Assembly (NCBI GenBank): GCA_051453625.1
Contig: JBOZIK010000001.1
Location: forward strand, 168,534,901 to 168,598,900
Length of the DNA: 64,000 bases
Direction: 5' to 3'
From: Welwitschia mirabilis
Lineage: Eukaryota > Gnetophyta > Gnetopsida > Welwitschiales
The first letter of the stretch is position 1; each line of letters starts with the position of its first letter. A program made the position numbers and the translations under genes. The notes under the pieces were generated by a model. The model was given only the letters and a program-made list of their open reading frames with translations. It was not told where the DNA came from and ran no database searches. Positions 60,431-64,000 of this stretch are shown here, piece by piece.

Positions 60431-60505
60431 GGTCCTTAGCATAGTGGTAAAAAACTTATCTTACCAACTTATAGATCATAGGTTTGAGTATAGCAGATGA
60501 TAAAA
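60431..60505 (+). mobile_element. tRNA-derived (SINE-like) insert in the Copia-4 leader
   Basis: It contains an RNA polymerase III A-box-like tagcatagtggt at 60437-60448 and a B-box-like ggtttgagtat at 60481-60491, spaced as in a tRNA gene. Preceding ggtcct and text cttaccaactt between them are also tRNA-like. The matching place in the Copia-1 leader (near 45790) lacks a comparable stretch, suggesting insertion. It may be a decayed SINE head or a tRNA pseudogene. No acceptor stem closes well. Confidence 0.5.
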
Positions 60506-62230
60506 TTCAATTTTTAAATTTGTGTTAGCAATTTTTTTGGTATTGCAGACATATGCAAAATTTTCAGCCATTACTTAACTTTTAGCTCTATCTCATATAC
60601 ATGTAATTTTGTTTGAGAAATTCCTTAGTTATTGCCTTGTTCTGCGTAGATGCATTTTAGCTAGTAATTATATAGCTTTTTCCTTACTCTTTTGCACACA
60701 TGCACAGTTTTGGCATTTCTTTGTTTTTTGAGCCTTTTAAATTATTTGTTTAGTTTTCTTAGTTATTGTTGAAACTTATAAATCCAAAATTCACTTTTTG
60801 TGGTTAAACCAAGTTGGGATGTTGAGTAAGATCCCTTGATTTTATTTTTTTACCTCTTTTTTTTTACTTTTTAAAGCTCATGTTTTTACTCTTTTTGAAT
60901 GTTTTTGAGATTTTTTGACATTTTTCAATTTTTGTGAGTCATTCTTTCTCATCAAGTAAAGTTCATATGTGGAGTAAGATCCATTAACTTTATTTTCTTT
61001 TTTCTTGGACTATGTTTGTGATCTGAATAGATTAAGATAAGTTGAATAGTGAAAAAAATATTTAGCTTAACTATACCATAATCAATTCCTTTTGTTGTAT
61101 GTTGGTCTTTTTCTTTCTTCTCACACTTAATGATTTTATTAATGTTACTTAAGTAATGAAAATGGAAATTACCTTTTATCCTTTAAATACTTTAACACTT
61201 TTAACTAGTAATAAGTTTTAGTTAATGGTGAGCACAAGAACCCTTACATAGATAAATATTAGTATTAGGTTTTATGCTACCTTCTAAAGCTTATTATATA
61301 ATCTTAACTATCATACCTATGAAGCTCAGGTTGTGCAGAGAGTTGTATCTCTCTTAAGCGAAAATGACCTAAATGCCTCCAAGTCTAGATTCCAATGTAC
61401 ACCTTAGTAATTGAGGATATATTAGGTGACATCTAGAGGCATAGTAGTAGGGTCTACTTGAAATTCATTACCAAGGAATACAGGTTTAATAAAATTTAAT
61501 GTTGACTAATTTTGATGGATAAGTAGGTAACCAACATTACATGGTACTCTTCCTTAAGGGGTGTATATAGCTAACATAACTGAAATTAGCCAATGACTTG
61601 GATACCCCACTAATCCCTTTGAATACAAGGATACCACCCTTAGAGAGTAAGTGATCACTATCGAATTCATGAGTAGAGCTTAAAATTGACTAGTTTCAGC
61701 ATTTTCATCACCTAGTAATTAATTTAGGCCCTCTACATTAAAATCTACCTCATTGACATTAAGAACTTTTAAACAAAGTACCTTTGTTTTCTTTTTCTTG
61801 CACATAGTTTTTCACTAGTTGGGGAAATTTCTTAGTTGTTATAGTTTGTGGTTTGGATAGATCACTCAAATTTTGGGTTTTATTCCCTTTCATTATGACT
61901 ATAACTCTCCAACATGACATTTTATTTCCTTGCTTTTATTGCATTATGACTTGGATAGATTACCTAACATTGTAGATGAGAGCAAGATCCCTGTTCTTGT
62001 GACTATCCCATCTTTTAGTCCTCTTTTTTTAATATCTTCTTTGAATTTTACAATATTTCTTTGTGTGACAGATGAATAGCTTTCAGTTATGGATGTGAGA
62101 AATATTCCTCTGATTCTTGACTTTACCTCATAGATTTGTTAACTCTCTTCTGGTACTTATCCTTTTTTCACCATGACATCATCTCCAAATGGTAAGTTAT
62201 CAAAGTCTTTTACACTAAGGATTATTGGAC

Positions 62231-62955
62231 TTAGAGGAGAAGGATAAATGAGTTTGAATAAATAAAAATTTACAACAAAAGATAAATGAAATGCACATTG
62301 AAGACCTTACTCCTTTAAGACTGTTCCCTAACCTTGATATGTCCACACTCAAAGGGTAGCTTTCATTCACACATGTGGATTTATTTTACTTGCAAAAATA
62401 GTGGTTTTAAAGCACCACTAACCTTACATAAAAATGAGATGATGCTCATAAAATATCACTCTCTTACCTTTAGATATTACAATAGATCAAATATGATAGT
62501 GCTCTCAATCACTCAGATAAGCATGCCTGTACAAGGGTTGCCTTACACTTTGGAATCCCCAAGCAAGGGATCCTTATAAAGAAAATACTTTAAATCTTAA
62601 GAACTAGAACAAATATATTTATCAAGTTCATAGTCCTTTAATGAAGTATCAATAGAGATGCAAAGAAAGAAAAACAAGCTTAAAATGATGTCATATTAAT
62701 GGTAGCTTGAGTTCTCCTTAACGTAATCACCTTTGCAACAGGGGGAGTGCCAAAAATCATTTAACGTATTTAGAAAAAGATCTTTATTAATAACATAATA
62801 TTTCTTCTTGTTTAGTGTCAATCACCTATTCGAGTAACCTTTTCCTCTTCACTCTTTTTGCTTTTTATACCTGAGAGGTCTTCTTGGCCTTTTCCCTAAT
62901 GAGATAGCCATTTAAATAGCTTAAACATAGTGCAATGATTATAAATGAATAACAT
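62231..62955. other. Unassigned stretch
   Basis: An 81-codon open segment at 62334-62579 is not recognised. At 62739-62757 there is aacagggggagtgccaaaa, similar in form to a polypurine tract followed by an LTR start, but no partner was found. Confidence 0.35.
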
Positions 62956-63000
62956 TTGGTCATTCAATAGATGTTTAAATTTTTATTAATTTTTTTAGAA

Positions 63001-63433
63001 TAGATGTCTTCACCATAGTAGACGTCTCTCATAAGTAGACATCTTCAATTTGAAAGATGTCTTTAATCAAATTGTGGAGATTCTGATAAGCTTCAAACTA
63101 GCATGTCTCTGATTCTTAAGCATCAAGAATTCATCTGATAAGACTTACCTGATTCTTTAGAAAATGAATAGTTTACCCTAAGGCAACTGACCTCTATCAC
63201 CTTTTTTATTTTAGTAGAGATGTCTTTAAATTAGTAAACATATTTCATTATTGATGTAGTATAGACATCTTCTAAATGGTAGATGTCTTTCATCTATTTC
63301 AACTTTATGGTTTAACCTAAATGTCTTCATTGTGATACATGCCTTTTACGCTTGTCAGCTTTAAATTCAGCCTAGACATCTTCATTAGTGTAGATGTCTT
63401 TATAATATATGCCTTTAGCTCTATAGATGTCTT
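63001..63433. repeat. Array of AGAYRTCT palindromes
   Basis: About eleven copies of a motif near tAGAYRTCTtc: agatgtct at 63002, 63055, 63218, 63281, 63392 and 63425; agacatct at 63036, 63263 and 63375; agacgtct at 63019; and an imperfect aaatgtct at 63319. All fit one palindrome, AGACGTCT, with its CpG intact or deaminated on one strand. ACGT is the core bound by plant bZIP factors, but any such role is inference. Confidence 0.75.
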
Positions 63434-64000
63434 TGGTTAACTTTATTTATCCTCCCTAAATTTTGAGTGAAAGCTTCTATTGTCTTGAGAGTTTATGTGT
63501 ACATTCTGTTAGATTCTTTTGGCCTTGAGTTTTGTCTAGTTTAATCATTATTTATAATCTATGTACTTTCTAATGTCTTATATACATATTACATACATCA
63601 TATTTAATAAGTGATATTATTAAAACTAGGATTTTACCAACATACATCCATACTTACTACTGGGATCATGGTCAACATCAGAGTCACTCTTCAAGATGAT
63701 TATTCATGGGAGGTATTGTAGTATGTATTTTTACAATTCTTTACATCTCACTGAATACTATTAATCAAAATAAATATAATGCAAAATACAACACAAAAGT
63801 GTAGATGTAAATGACCCAAATGTCATAAACCCATTGAAGGCGTGTGAGAGAATAAGGAGAATTGATTTTCAAGGAAAATGTATTTAAAACTTGAGAACAA
63901 TGCAAGAAAATAAATATGCAATGTAATGCAAATGCAATCTATTCCAGATGAACACCTATCTAATTACCAAATTAACTTATTAGGAAGATTTCCTTGTATA
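63434..64000. other. Unassigned end of window
   Basis: No gene or element signature is recognised. The sequence is AT-rich. Confidence 0.4.

Larger units (their letters stand above)
58740..62230 (+). mobile_element. Copia-4: 5' part of a plus-strand copia element
   Basis: A complete LTR, an initiator-Met primer site and about 3 kb of leader homologous in inverse orientation to Copia-1. After 62200 an ATG with TSSPNGKL could start gag, but stops follow at once and no gag domain is recognised. No pol sequence is seen before the window ends, so the element is truncated or continues beyond. Confidence 0.65.

Overview
This window looks like heterochromatic nuclear DNA from a flowering plant. It is very AT-rich, has no operon-like organisation, and almost everything recognisable is a decayed plant retrotransposon. 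I recognise no intact host gene and no complete open reading frame of a known family. The longest open frames are pieces of gag, pol or LINE proteins interrupted by stops and frameshifts. Many of the stops look like C-to-T or G-to-A changes expected from deamination of methylated cytosine. Eight runs of N (341-429, 2666-2765, 8864-8963, 10442-10451, 29937-30052, 30606-30644, 32688-32697, 50436-50535) mark scaffold gaps. The species cannot be named from what is visible.

Layout. 1-5629: two tandem units of a short non-autonomous LTR retrotransposon (internal A, LTR1, internal B, LTR2). Each internal part carries one broken gag-like/'putative plant transposon' gene, and each LTR carries a dense array of a GGCGACYG-type motif. 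5630-7280: unassigned, with a ~228-bp tandem duplication. 7280-11540: a decayed L1-type LINE on the minus strand. 11715-about 15050: a minus-strand Ty3/gypsy element of chromovirus type, cut off where the LINE begins. 15810-17435: two adjacent minisatellite arrays (about 72 bp and 51 bp). 17724-27694 and 28252-37737: two Ty3/gypsy elements of the Athila/Tat type, both plus strand, each with two LTRs, a tRNA-Asp-like primer site and a 5-bp target duplication (atatg and catat).

37743-40030: unassigned. About 40030-49005: a plus-strand Ty1/copia element (Copia-2), interrupted at 42152-47298 by a minus-strand copia element (Copia-1). 49005-55740: mostly unassigned, with a CT microsatellite, a three-copy 268-bp tandem repeat and an AT microsatellite. 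55740-58600: minus-strand Copia-3. 58740 onward: plus-strand Copia-4, of the same family as Copia-1, with a ~3-kb leader carrying a tRNA/SINE-like insert. 62960-63435: an array of AGAYRTCT palindromes.

How the parts relate. Nothing here forms a working pathway. The window records successive insertion, nesting, unequal recombination and mutation. Its more unusual content is in the non-coding parts of the elements: palindromic motif arrays frozen at different CpG-deamination states, amber stops shared by both tandem gag copies, large opposed copies of one copia leader, and minisatellites of unknown origin.
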